A DNA stretch of 6,771 nt from assembly GCA_002423665.1 (NCBI GenBank), contig DINJ01000098.1, forward strand, positions 3,017 through 9,787, read 5' to 3'. The translations under genes and the position numbers were made by a program. This document shows positions 1 through 5,511 of this stretch, piece after piece. The notes beneath the pieces are model-generated. The model saw nothing but the letters and a program-made list of their open reading frames with translations, was not told where the DNA came from and ran no database searches. Position 1 is the stretch's first letter, and each line of letters starts with the position of its first letter. This stretch comes from Bacteroidetes bacterium UBA5543. Its GTDB lineage: Bacteria > Bacteroidota > Bacteroidia > Chitinophagales > Chitinophagaceae.

Positions 1-722
1 CCTGTTACCAGGTCGCGTCCGTTTACGGCTATATCATCGGGCGGGTTGTCCAGCTCCTTAAGCGCGGAGCCCACGTGTATTTTTATCTGCTCCGCAGTAC
101 GCTCGCCTATCATCAGGCTGTGGTAGCGGCGCATAGCTTCCATTATATCTGCGGTAAACTCATCGCCCGCTATACGTATAGACTGGTCGCATACGATACC
201 CGCCAATGCAATAACGGATATACCGGTAGTACCACCGCCTATGTCAATAATCATGTTACCCGTTGGTTCTTCCACATCTATACCAATACCCAGTGCGGCG
301 GCCATAGGTTCGTGTATCATATACACTTCTTTGGCGCCGGCTTGCTCGGCCGAGTCGCGCACGGCACGTTTCTCTACTTCGGTAATGCTGGAGGGGATGC
401 ATATCACCATCTTCCAGCTGGGGGGGAACCATGGTTTCTTTTTATGCTGTACGAGTTTTATCATTTCGCGCAGCATACCTTCTGCCGCATTAAAGTCGGC
501 TATCACACCATCTTTCAGCGGGCGTATGGTCTTCAGGTTTTCATGCGTTTTTTCGTGCATCATCATGGCCTTCTTACCCACCGCCACTATCTTGTTGGAT
601 GTGCGGTCGATAGCCACAATAGATGGCTCGTCTACCACCACCTGCTCGTTGTGGATAATCAATGTGTTGGCCGTGCCCAGATCTATCGCTATCTCCTGGG
701 TGAGAAAGTTGAACAAGCCCAT
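1..722 (-). CDS. mreB: Rod-shape protein MreB, N-terminal 240 residues (gene runs off the left edge)
   Basis: MreB is a bacterial actin that polymerises on the inner face of the cytoplasmic membrane and guides elongation-phase peptidoglycan synthesis. Seen here: the N-terminal amphipathic stretch MGLFNFLTQEIAIDLG, the phosphate-1 motif DLGTANT (residues 14-20), RPLKDGVIADF (67-77), the EPMAAALG motif (138-145), the phosphate-2 motif DIGGGTT (160-166), and GERTAEQIK near the visible end. The family is usually about 340 residues, so roughly 100 C-terminal residues lie outside the window. The ATG at 722 is chosen because MGLFNF is the usual start in Bacteroidetes MreB. Odd point: the residue after GGGTT is Gly167, where MreB normally has Glu (see findings). 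It is transcribed away from the lipoprotein genes; mreC and other shape genes would be expected downstream, but that is inference. Confidence 0.96.
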   Translation of the reverse strand, partial: MGLFNFLTQEIAIDLGTANTLIIHNEQVVVDEPSIVAIDRTSNKIVAVGKKAMMMHEKTHENLKTIRPLKDGVIADFNAAEGMLREMIKLVQHKKKPWFPPSWKMVICIPSSITEVEKRAVRDSAEQAGAKEVYMIHEPMAAALGIGIDVEEPTGNMIIDIGGGTTGISVIALAGIVCDQSIRIAGDEFTADIMEAMRRYHSLMIGERTAEQIKIHVGSALKELDNPPDDIAVNGRDLVT

Positions 723-817
723 ATCGGGTATATATAAAAAATTAAATTATTAGTTGATTATGACAGTGAAAAACTACGCTTTTTAGCTGAAAAACCCGCA
801 AAAATCCACCATTGGTA

Positions 818-848
818 GCAAAAATAGGACTTTTGACTACCAAAATTA
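818..848 (-). promoter_or_regulatory. Candidate mreB promoter(s), Bacteroidetes type
   Basis: On the minus strand two octamers match the Bacteroidetes -7 consensus TAnnTTTG: TATTTTTG at 826-819 (followed by C) and TAATTTTG at 848-841. Neither has a TTTG -33 box at the usual 19-21 nt spacing. The TTTG at 844-841 is only 14 nt upstream of the proximal octamer. Use of the proximal box would give a 5' UTR of about 90 nt. The region is AT-rich, so chance matches are likely. Confidence 0.35.
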
Positions 849-903
849 AATAAAGTAAATAACTATGTGAGGGAGGGGTGAGATTACCTAAATATTAATT
901 CTC

Positions 904-914
904 AGCTAAAGTTG
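904..914 (+). promoter_or_regulatory. Upstream motif AGCTAAAGTTG shared with the 3339-3349 site
   Basis: The 11-mer AGCTAAAGTTG lies 71 nt before the start codon at 986. The same 11-mer, extending to 13 of 14 matching bases, occurs on the minus strand upstream of the lipoprotein gene at 3298. The embedded TAAAGTTG differs by one base from the Bacteroidetes -7 element TAnnTTTG, so it may be a variant promoter box or a regulator site. A nearby TATTTGCA (930-937) is another weak promoter-like element. The function is inferred only from the shared sequence and position. Confidence 0.3.
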
Positions 915-985
915 AAAAATTTAGCACACTATTTGCATAGAGGTAGTTTAAGACAAAAATCAGTTTGTTTTTTAAAACCCTTTTT

Positions 986-1549
986 ATGAAGAAAAGAATA
1001 CTATCTGTAAGATGGGCGGTGCTGCCATTGCTGTTGTTGCTCACCGCCTGCGACCCGTTTAGAAACAATCCTCGTCCGGAGCCCGAACCCTCGCCAGATG
1101 AAGTGGAGGGATACGCTCCGGTTTATTCGTCTGCCGAAGACGCGGCGAAAATCACATCGACTGATGTAAGGCCAATAGAAAAAGGCGGAAAGATTTATGT
1201 AAAAGGAAATATGCTGTACCAGGTAGAAGTGGGCAAAGGCATACACGTTATCAACATCAACGACGGAGCTAATCCGCAGAAGCTGAGTTTTATACATGTT
1301 ACAGGTGCGCAGGAAATGTCTATCATGGACAACTACCTGTACACCAACCATATGAATGACCTGGTGGTGCTGAACATTGCTGACGTCAATAACATTCAAC
1401 TGGTAGACAGGGTATCGGGTATGTTTCACCTGGTAGACCCTAACCTGCCGCCTGCCGCCGGTTGGTTCGAGTGTATAGATGAATCGAAAGGCGTAGTGGT
1501 AGGCTGGGAATTGAAAACATTGTATAAGCCTGTATGCAGGAAAAATTAA
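986..1549 (+). CDS. LVIVD-repeat lipoprotein, N-terminal-half type
   Basis: This is a 187-residue predicted lipoprotein. The signal peptide MKKRILSVRWAVLPLLLLLT ends in lipobox LTA|C with Cys22 as the lipidated residue. A Pro-rich linker follows (about 27-41). Residues from about 67 hold KIYVKGNMLYQVEVGKGIHV, and further on LYTNHMNDLVVLNIAD, which read as two beta-propeller blades of the LVIVD type. The C-terminus has a conserved-looking FECIDESKGVVVGWE segment, with Cys163 and Cys184 possibly forming a disulfide. I chose ATG 986 over an in-frame TTG at 965 because only the ATG gives a normal signal peptide. From memory of the family, this resembles only the N-terminal half of longer (about 400-residue) Bacteroidetes LVIVD proteins. 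The matching C-terminal half is encoded by the next gene, 20 nt downstream and probably cotranscribed. The biochemical function is unknown; a cell-envelope location is predicted. Confidence 0.88.
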   Translation: MKKRILSVRWAVLPLLLLLTACDPFRNNPRPEPEPSPDEVEGYAPVYSSAEDAAKITSTDVRPIEKGGKIYVKGNMLYQVEVGKGIHVININDGANPQKLSFIHVTGAQEMSIMDNYLYTNHMNDLVVLNIADVNNIQLVDRVSGMFHLVDPNLPPAAGWFECIDESKGVVVGWELKTLYKPVCRKN

Positions 1550-1569
1550 CCCTTAAAAAATTACAAATC

Positions 1570-2337
1570 ATGAAGTCTTTAAAATATATAGCCTTTATAA
1601 TATTGACAGCATTAGCTGCATCATGCGACAAAGCGAATCAGTCTACGACCCCTAATTCATCCGGCGGCTTTGACAACAACCCAGGTACGGGACAAGGCGG
1701 TTCGCTGGCACGTTTTACCATAGCACAAAAACATCTTTATGTTGTAGACGATATGAAGCTGCACGCTTATTCATTAGACAATCCCTCTACACCCAGGCTG
1801 ACAAGCACACAACTGATAGGAGAGGATATTGAAACCATTTACAGCTATAAGGATAAGTTGTTTATCGGATCTCAAAACGCGATGTACGTGTATTCTATAT
1901 CTGATGCGGGCCACCCCGACAAGCTGGGTACCGCCAGCCACGTGCGCGCCTGCGACCCCGTAGTAGCCAACGACAGTGTAGCATATGTTACCGTGCGCAG
2001 CGGCAACAGTTGTGGTGGTACGCTCAACGCCATGTTTGTGTATGATGTTACCAGCGTACTTAACCCTAAGGAACGTAACGTTATTAATTTGGAAACTCCA
2101 TGGGGGCTTGGCATGGCCGGCAACAGGTTGTTTGTATGCCAGGGCAGCAACGGCCTGGCAGTATATGATATCAGTAATCGTTATTATCCGTCTCTCAGGC
2201 AACGTTTTTACGATGACACTTACTATGATGTAATACCGTATAACGACTTGCTGATATGCATGGTGAAGGGAGGTATGCTGCTGTACGAGCTGAAATCTGA
2301 CGGACAGATACTGAAGCTGGCTAAAATAAGCGGATAA
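1570..2337 (+). CDS. LVIVD-repeat beta-propeller lipoprotein, C-terminal-half type
   Basis: This is a 255-residue predicted lipoprotein. Signal peptide MKSLKYIAFIILTALAAS precedes Cys19, followed by a low-complexity Ser/Asn/Gly linker to about residue 48 and then GGSLARFTI, where the repeat region starts. Five blade-like repeats of roughly 40-45 residues are visible, each with a hydrophobic LYVVDD/LFIGSQ-type strand followed by an AYSLDNPSTP or AVYDISNRYYP-type turn, as in the LVIVD family (PF08309). The RACDPVVANDSVAYVTVRSG segment with two nearby cysteines is typical of the Bacteroidetes members I know. ATG 1570 is preferred over an upstream in-frame ATG at 1534, which overlaps the previous gene and spoils the signal peptide. 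It is separated by 20 nt from the previous gene and likely forms an operon with it. Such proteins are presumed outer-membrane or surface scaffolds; ligand and partner are unknown. Confidence 0.9.
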   Translation: MKSLKYIAFIILTALAASCDKANQSTTPNSSGGFDNNPGTGQGGSLARFTIAQKHLYVVDDMKLHAYSLDNPSTPRLTSTQLIGEDIETIYSYKDKLFIGSQNAMYVYSISDAGHPDKLGTASHVRACDPVVANDSVAYVTVRSGNSCGGTLNAMFVYDVTSVLNPKERNVINLETPWGLGMAGNRLFVCQGSNGLAVYDISNRYYPSLRQRFYDDTYYDVIPYNDLLICMVKGGMLLYELKSDGQILKLAKISG

Positions 2338-2356
2338 GAGAGTTGCTATTAATACA

Positions 2357-2389
2357 AAAAAAGTGCCGCTCGTTGAGCGGCACTTTTTT
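2357..2389. terminator. Bidirectional intrinsic terminator between convergent lipoprotein genes
   Basis: This is a perfect 15-bp inverted repeat (2357-2371 with 2375-2389) around a 3-nt GTT loop. The GC core is GTGCCGCTC/GAGCGGCAC, flanked by an A run on the left and a T run on the right, so it works as a U-tract terminator in both directions. It lies 19 nt after the stop of the plus-strand lipoprotein gene and 21 nt past the stop of the minus-strand one. Confidence 0.93.
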
Positions 2390-2410
2390 ATCAGGATAAT
2401 AAATTATCGT

Positions 2411-3298
2411 TTAATCTCGCAACGAACCTGTAACGGTATATTCACCCATCACAAAACTTCCGTTGTCATCGTATATAGTTTCGTATGTAATAGTATAACG
2501 TCCATTCTCAATGTCAATCATTCCGGAGCCTGAGATAGTGAAATCTTTGTAGTTTCCACCCTGCCAGCTGCGTCCTTGCAATATTTGATCTGGTATAATT
2601 AGTTTCCCGTTTGCCATATCTACCAACACCTTAACATGATAGTTTGAATTGGCAGCATTGTAACTGAAGAAATATTCAGTAAGGTTTGTGTTATAACTCA
2701 GAACCATATTTCTAAGGTACAGCTGGTTTTCTATTGTATTGTTAGTAATATATGTTTGGGCATATATTACACTGTCAGCCGTATCAGTAGTTTGTACTTG
2801 TGTAGTCTGCAGCTTGTTCCAGAACATTGTATTGACTTCACGTGTTGTCATGGTATCAATAACCAGTTGAACGATATAATCTTTTGTTCTGCCTGTTTCA
2901 CTTACGCTCATTATTTTCAGCTCGTAGGTACCCGGTGTTGCAAATCGTACATCCAGCATCAGGTTGGTGCTGAATGTAGTGTACCCTGACACTGAACTGA
3001 ATTCGGCTTTAACGCCTGCAGGCACGCCTCTGATGGCCATAGTTACTTTTTGTTCCAGGCCAACGTTGCGCATTACAGTTATCGGCATTACCACTTCACT
3101 CCATGGTGTAGTACGCACATCGCTTATGCCCGCGATGGTCAGGCTGGTATCTACCGGCTTGTTGGTATCTATATATACCGTATCTACCTCAGGGGGTGGC
3201 AGTATAGACGATTTTTTCTTTTCGCAGGCTGTGAATGTAAGTGCTAACAACCCTATAGCTAATAATACTTTGTTCATACGCTTTAGTTTCTTGTTCAT
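2411..3298 (-). CDS. Predicted lipoprotein with Ig-like domain, function unknown
   Basis: This is a 295-residue predicted lipoprotein. A basic n-region and hydrophobic core (VLLAIGLLALTFTA, 11-24) precede lipidation at Cys25, then a Lys-rich and Pro-containing linker. Residues about 54-148 look like an all-beta Ig-like domain, with GVPAGVKAEF (91-100), TPGTYELKI (121-129) and closing strand YIVQLVID (141-148); this GxPxGV...F / PGxY spacing is common in bacterial Ig-like modules. The C-terminal part (about 160-295) is a second beta-rich region with GKLIIPDQIL (221-230) and FTISGSG (243-249). That pattern recalls small modules in other Bacteroidetes lipoproteins, but I cannot name the family. 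The start is uncertain: Met8 (codon at 3277) would also give a workable signal peptide of 17 residues. The gene stands alone and converges on the LVIVD pair through a shared terminator. Confidence 0.85.
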   Translation of the reverse strand: MNKKLKRMNKVLLAIGLLALTFTACEKKKSSILPPPEVDTVYIDTNKPVDTSLTIAGISDVRTTPWSEVVMPITVMRNVGLEQKVTMAIRGVPAGVKAEFSSVSGYTTFSTNLMLDVRFATPGTYELKIMSVSETGRTKDYIVQLVIDTMTTREVNTMFWNKLQTTQVQTTDTADSVIYAQTYITNNTIENQLYLRNMVLSYNTNLTEYFFSYNAANSNYHVKVLVDMANGKLIIPDQILQGRSWQGGNYKDFTISGSGMIDIENGRYTITYETIYDDNGSFVMGEYTVTGSLRD

Positions 3299-3338
3299 AT
3301 ATATTTAACGGAAAAATAATACCGAAAATATTTATATG

Positions 3339-3349
3339 CAACTTTAGCT
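3339..3349 (-). promoter_or_regulatory. Upstream motif AGCTAAAGTTG before the Ig-like lipoprotein gene
   Basis: Read on the minus strand, this is the same AGCTAAAGTTG as at 904-914, here followed by CA (TAAAGTTGCA). That sits one mismatch from the Bacteroidetes -7 box TAnnTTTG. It ends 40 nt before the start codon at 3298, a plausible distance for a promoter with a roughly 35-nt 5' UTR. No good -33 TTTG is visible, only a CTTG at 3373-3370 with a longer than normal spacer. Confidence 0.35.
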
Positions 3350-3452
3350 AAGAAATTAACACCTTCCGGCAAGAATGTGAATTATTTTTTTGCGAAAATG
3401 GGATTGATTATCAATTAATTACAAACAAGGGTCAAAAATTCTTAATGATTTT

Positions 3453-3484
3453 TTTGGTGCAATCGGGGGGTAGATTTACCTTTG
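3453..3484 (+). promoter_or_regulatory. Strong Bacteroidetes promoter of the rplM operon
   Basis: The -33 box TTTG (3453-3456) and -7 box TACCTTTG (3477-3484) match the primary-sigma consensus of Bacteroidetes (TTTG, 19-21 nt, TAnnTTTG) exactly, with a 20-nt spacer. Transcription is expected to start near 3490, leaving a leader of about 77 nt before rplM. Two matching boxes at the right spacing before a ribosomal operon make this the best-supported regulatory site in the window. Confidence 0.87.
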
Positions 3485-3566
3485 CAGTCCCCAAAAAACA
3501 ATTGTGGGTGCCTCAAGCGCTGAAAGGCAATGCAGACAGGCAATTTAGAGCAAATTAACAGAAATA
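3485..3566 (+). promoter_or_regulatory. rplM leader with possible alternative hairpins
   Basis: The predicted 5' leader contains AATTG (3500-3504), which can pair with CAATT (3541-3545). It also has TGCCT (3509-3513), which can pair with AGGCA either at 3525-3529 or at 3538-3542, because AGGCAAT occurs twice (3525-3531 and 3538-3544). Mutually exclusive pairings of this kind occur in ribosomal-protein autoregulatory leaders. Whether uL13 or another product of the operon binds here is inference. The stems are short and could be fortuitous. Confidence 0.35.
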
Positions 3567-4019
3567 ATGAGACATCTGAGTTTTAAAACACAATCGGCTA
3601 ACGAGAAGATCGTAAAACGCGACTGGTATATAGTAGATGCTACAAACCAGACAATGGGCCGTATGGCGTCGAGGGTAGCTTCTATCCTGCGTGGCAAAAA
3701 CAAAGCATATTACACTCCACACTTCGATTGTGGCGATTATGTAATAATAGTGAACAGCGCGACAGTACAAATGACCGGTACTAAAATGGAAACTAAGGAA
3801 TACCAGACGTTTTCAGGTTACCCCGGCGGACAAAAGATAGAAACAGCAAAATCATTGCTGGTTCGTCGCCCCAACGTAGCAGTAGAGCGCGCGGTAAAAG
3901 GTATGCTGCCTAAAAACCGCCTGGGCCGTGCTATGTACAAAAAACTGTTTGTGTACGAAGGAGCAGAGCATCCGCACAAAGCGCAGCAGCCTAAAGAATT
4001 GAAATTCGAAAATAAATAA
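3567..4019 (+). CDS. rplM: 50S ribosomal protein L13 (uL13)
   Basis: uL13 is an early-assembly protein of the large subunit that binds 23S rRNA. The 150-residue product has a short N-terminal extension (1-17) seen in Bacteroidetes, then the family core: WYIVDA (20-25), GRMASRVASILRGK (31-44), TPHFDCGDYVIIVN (50-63), SGYPGG, ERAVKGMLPKN (107-117) and AEHPHKAQQP near the C-terminus. All expected motifs are intact and the length is normal for the family. It is the first gene of the operon, 24 nt before rpsI. The start at 3567 has no Shine-Dalgarno, only an A-rich upstream context, as usual in this phylum. Confidence 0.98.
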   Translation: MRHLSFKTQSANEKIVKRDWYIVDATNQTMGRMASRVASILRGKNKAYYTPHFDCGDYVIIVNSATVQMTGTKMETKEYQTFSGYPGGQKIETAKSLLVRRPNVAVERAVKGMLPKNRLGRAMYKKLFVYEGAEHPHKAQQPKELKFENK

Positions 4020-4043
4020 GTTTAAAATTTTATCCGATATATA

Positions 4044-4436
4044 ATGGAGAAGCGTAAAAATACCATTGGCCGTCGTAAAGAAGCTGTTGCAAGGGTTTAC
4101 CTGGGTAAAGGTACCGGCAACATCACGGTAAATGGCAAAGATTATAAAGCATACTTCCCTTTGATGTACCTGCAAAACCAGGTAGAGCGTTCTCTGCTGG
4201 TAACAGGCACTCAGGAAAGCTATGACGTGGCTGTTACAGTAGCAGGCGGTGGTCCTAAAGGCCAGGCAGAGGCAATAAAGCTGGGTATCGCCCGTGCTTT
4301 GATGCAGGAAAACGCCGAGCAATATCACGACGCACTGAAGAAAGAAAGCCTGCTGACGCGCGACCCGCGTTCTGTAGAGCGTAAGAAGTTTGGTAAACGC
4401 AAAGCTCGCCGTAGCTTCCAGTTCTCTAAACGTTAA
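4044..4436 (+). CDS. rpsI: 30S ribosomal protein S9 (uS9)
   Basis: uS9 sits in the head of the small subunit, and its basic C-terminal tail reaches toward the P-site tRNA. The 130-residue protein shows GRRKEAVARV (9-18), the Gly-rich GGGPKGQAEAIKLGIARAL segment (68-86), TRDPR (105-109) and the hallmark basic tail ending FSKR. Length is standard and nothing is missing. It follows rplM in the near-universal rplM-rpsI pairing and is 45 nt before rpsB. The upstream region is AT-rich without a Shine-Dalgarno sequence. Confidence 0.98.
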   Translation: MEKRKNTIGRRKEAVARVYLGKGTGNITVNGKDYKAYFPLMYLQNQVERSLLVTGTQESYDVAVTVAGGGPKGQAEAIKLGIARALMQENAEQYHDALKKESLLTRDPRSVERKKFGKRKARRSFQFSKR

Positions 4437-4481
4437 TCGTGCGATTGTAACAATTTTATTAACCGTCAAGAAAAAATTAAA

Positions 4482-5399
4482 ATGGAAGATAATAAAAGCC
4501 TGCAGCAGTCGCTCCTCGAAGCCGGCGTGCACTTCGGCCACCTGAAGAAAAAGTGGAATCCTAAGATGTTGCCTTACATCTTCGCAGAGAAGAACGGCAT
4601 ACACATCATAGACCTGAACAAAACAGTAGAAGGCCTGGATGAAGCTGCCGCAGCATTGAAATCTATCGCAAAGAGCGGTAAGAAAATCATGTTTGTTGCT
4701 ACTAAGAAACAAGCAAAAGAAATAGTAGCTGAAGCTGCTGCAAAAGCCAACATGCCATACGTTACAGAACGTTGGCTGGGTGGTATGCTGACCAACTTCA
4801 CCACTATACGCAAGAGCGTAAAGAAAATGCAGAGCATTGAGAAAATGCTGGAAGATGGTACTATGGACAGCGTAACTAAAAAGGAGCGCCTGACATTGAC
4901 CCGCAGCAAAGACAAAATGGAAAAAGTACTGGGTGGTATCGCACAGATGGGCCGTGTACCTGCTGCATTGTTCATCGTTGATATCTCTCACGAGCACATA
5001 GCTCTGGCAGAAGCCAAGCGCCTGGGTGTAACTACCTTCGCTATGGTGGATACTAACAGCGACCCTACTAAAGTAGACTTCGCTATACCTGCCAACGATG
5101 ATGCTACCAAATCGATAGCAATAGTAACGCAGTACCTGACTGCAGCTATAATGGAAGGCCTGGAAGAGCGCGCTACATCTAAAGACGAAGATGACCAGCA
5201 CGATGAAGAAGAAGAGTCAACTAAAGAGCGTGGTGTGGAAATGAGTGAAGAAGAAGAAGGCGGCGCTCGTGGCGGACGTGGTAAGAAAGGCGGCAACACC
5301 GGTGGTGGTGGCGCAGCAGGTGGTGGCCGTGGCCGCCAGGGCAGCGGTGCAAGGGGCACACGTAAAACAACAGGTAGCGGACCGGCTAAACGCGGTTAA
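4482..5399 (+). CDS. rpsB: 30S ribosomal protein S2 (uS2) with a long acidic then Gly/Arg-rich C-terminal tail
   Basis: uS2 joins late in small-subunit assembly, between head and body near the mRNA exit side. The core is complete: GVHFGH (15-20), NPKMLPYIF, WLGGMLTNF (98-106), RVPAALFIVD (158-167), DTNSDP and IPANDDA (202-208), ending at about Ala231, close to the length of typical S2 proteins. The remaining 74 residues are an extension. Residues 235-259 are rich in Asp/Glu, and 260-305 hold 21 Gly and 11 Arg/Lys in 46 residues, including an RGGRG element. The tail has the same reading frame and no frameshift sign. It is predicted disordered, and its role is unknown. The gene is third in the operon; a hairpin lies between it and tsf. 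Confidence 0.97.
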   Translation: MEDNKSLQQSLLEAGVHFGHLKKKWNPKMLPYIFAEKNGIHIIDLNKTVEGLDEAAAALKSIAKSGKKIMFVATKKQAKEIVAEAAAKANMPYVTERWLGGMLTNFTTIRKSVKKMQSIEKMLEDGTMDSVTKKERLTLTRSKDKMEKVLGGIAQMGRVPAALFIVDISHEHIALAEAKRLGVTTFAMVDTNSDPTKVDFAIPANDDATKSIAIVTQYLTAAIMEGLEERATSKDEDDQHDEEEESTKERGVEMSEEEEGGARGGRGKKGGNTGGGGAAGGGRGRQGSGARGTRKTTGSGPAKRG

Positions 5400-5427
5400 T
5401 TTTCGCCCCTGTTAATGATAATATAGT

Positions 5428-5455
5428 TTTAAAGCCCCAGGTTTGGGGCTTTAAA
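5428..5455 (+). terminator. Hairpin between rpsB and tsf, possible partial terminator
   Basis: An 11-bp perfect stem (5428-5438 with 5445-5455), core AAAGCCCC/GGGGCTTT, closes a 6-nt AGGTTT loop 28 nt after the rpsB stop. No long T run follows (the 3' arm is GGGGCTTTAAA and then CATGG), so termination is probably incomplete or the hairpin acts as an RNA processing or stabilising element. I see no consensus promoter between it and tsf, which favours read-through. Confidence 0.6.
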
Positions 5456-5497
5456 CATGGTTTCAGAATTTCGATTTTTAATAATTTTTATTTTAAA

Positions 5498-5502
5498 AAG
5501 GA
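5498..5502 (+). promoter_or_regulatory. Shine-Dalgarno-like AAGGA before tsf
   Basis: AAGGA ends 9 nt before the tsf ATG, at a workable Shine-Dalgarno distance. It stands out because the other starts in this window have no such element, as expected for Bacteroidetes, where the anti-Shine-Dalgarno is largely unused. It may be coincidence in a purine-rich stretch. Confidence 0.35.
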
Positions 5503-5511
5503 TATAATAAA

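Noticed and set aside
75..737. Two overlapping plus-strand open frames opposite mreB
   Set aside because: The minus strand encodes unmistakable MreB. The plus-strand products are low-complexity shadows with no family features.
965..985. TTG start adding seven residues to the first LVIVD lipoprotein
   Set aside because: It would place MFFKTLF before a complete, well-formed lipoprotein signal peptide starting at ATG 986.
1534..1569. Upstream in-frame ATG for the second LVIVD lipoprotein
   Set aside because: It overlaps the preceding gene and adds a charged segment ahead of the signal peptide. ATG 1570 gives a standard one.
1534..1572. A sequencing frameshift or stop that splits a single LVIVD gene
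   Set aside because: The second gene has its own start, signal peptide and lipobox, which a simple frameshift would not create.
3383..3392. Second promoter-like TATTTTTTTG upstream of rplM
   Set aside because: The spacing between TA and TTTG is four bases instead of two, in an AT-rich run, and a far better promoter lies at 3453-3484.
3852..5201. A 449-codon open frame on the minus strand, antisense to the end of rplM, rpsI and most of rpsB
   Set aside because: It is rich in Phe, Cys, Tyr and His with no recognisable domain and lies wholly opposite conserved ribosomal protein genes. Codon bias of the sense genes keeps it open.
4988..5359. Minus-strand Pro/Ser-rich open frame opposite the rpsB tail
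   Set aside because: The Pro runs are the reverse complement of the Gly codons in the S2 tail, and the Ser runs mirror its Glu codons.
5503..5508. TATAAT just before tsf, resembling an E. coli -10 box
   Set aside because: It is 3 nt from the start codon, so it cannot serve as a promoter for a normal tsf mRNA, and the Bacteroidetes primary sigma uses a different consensus.
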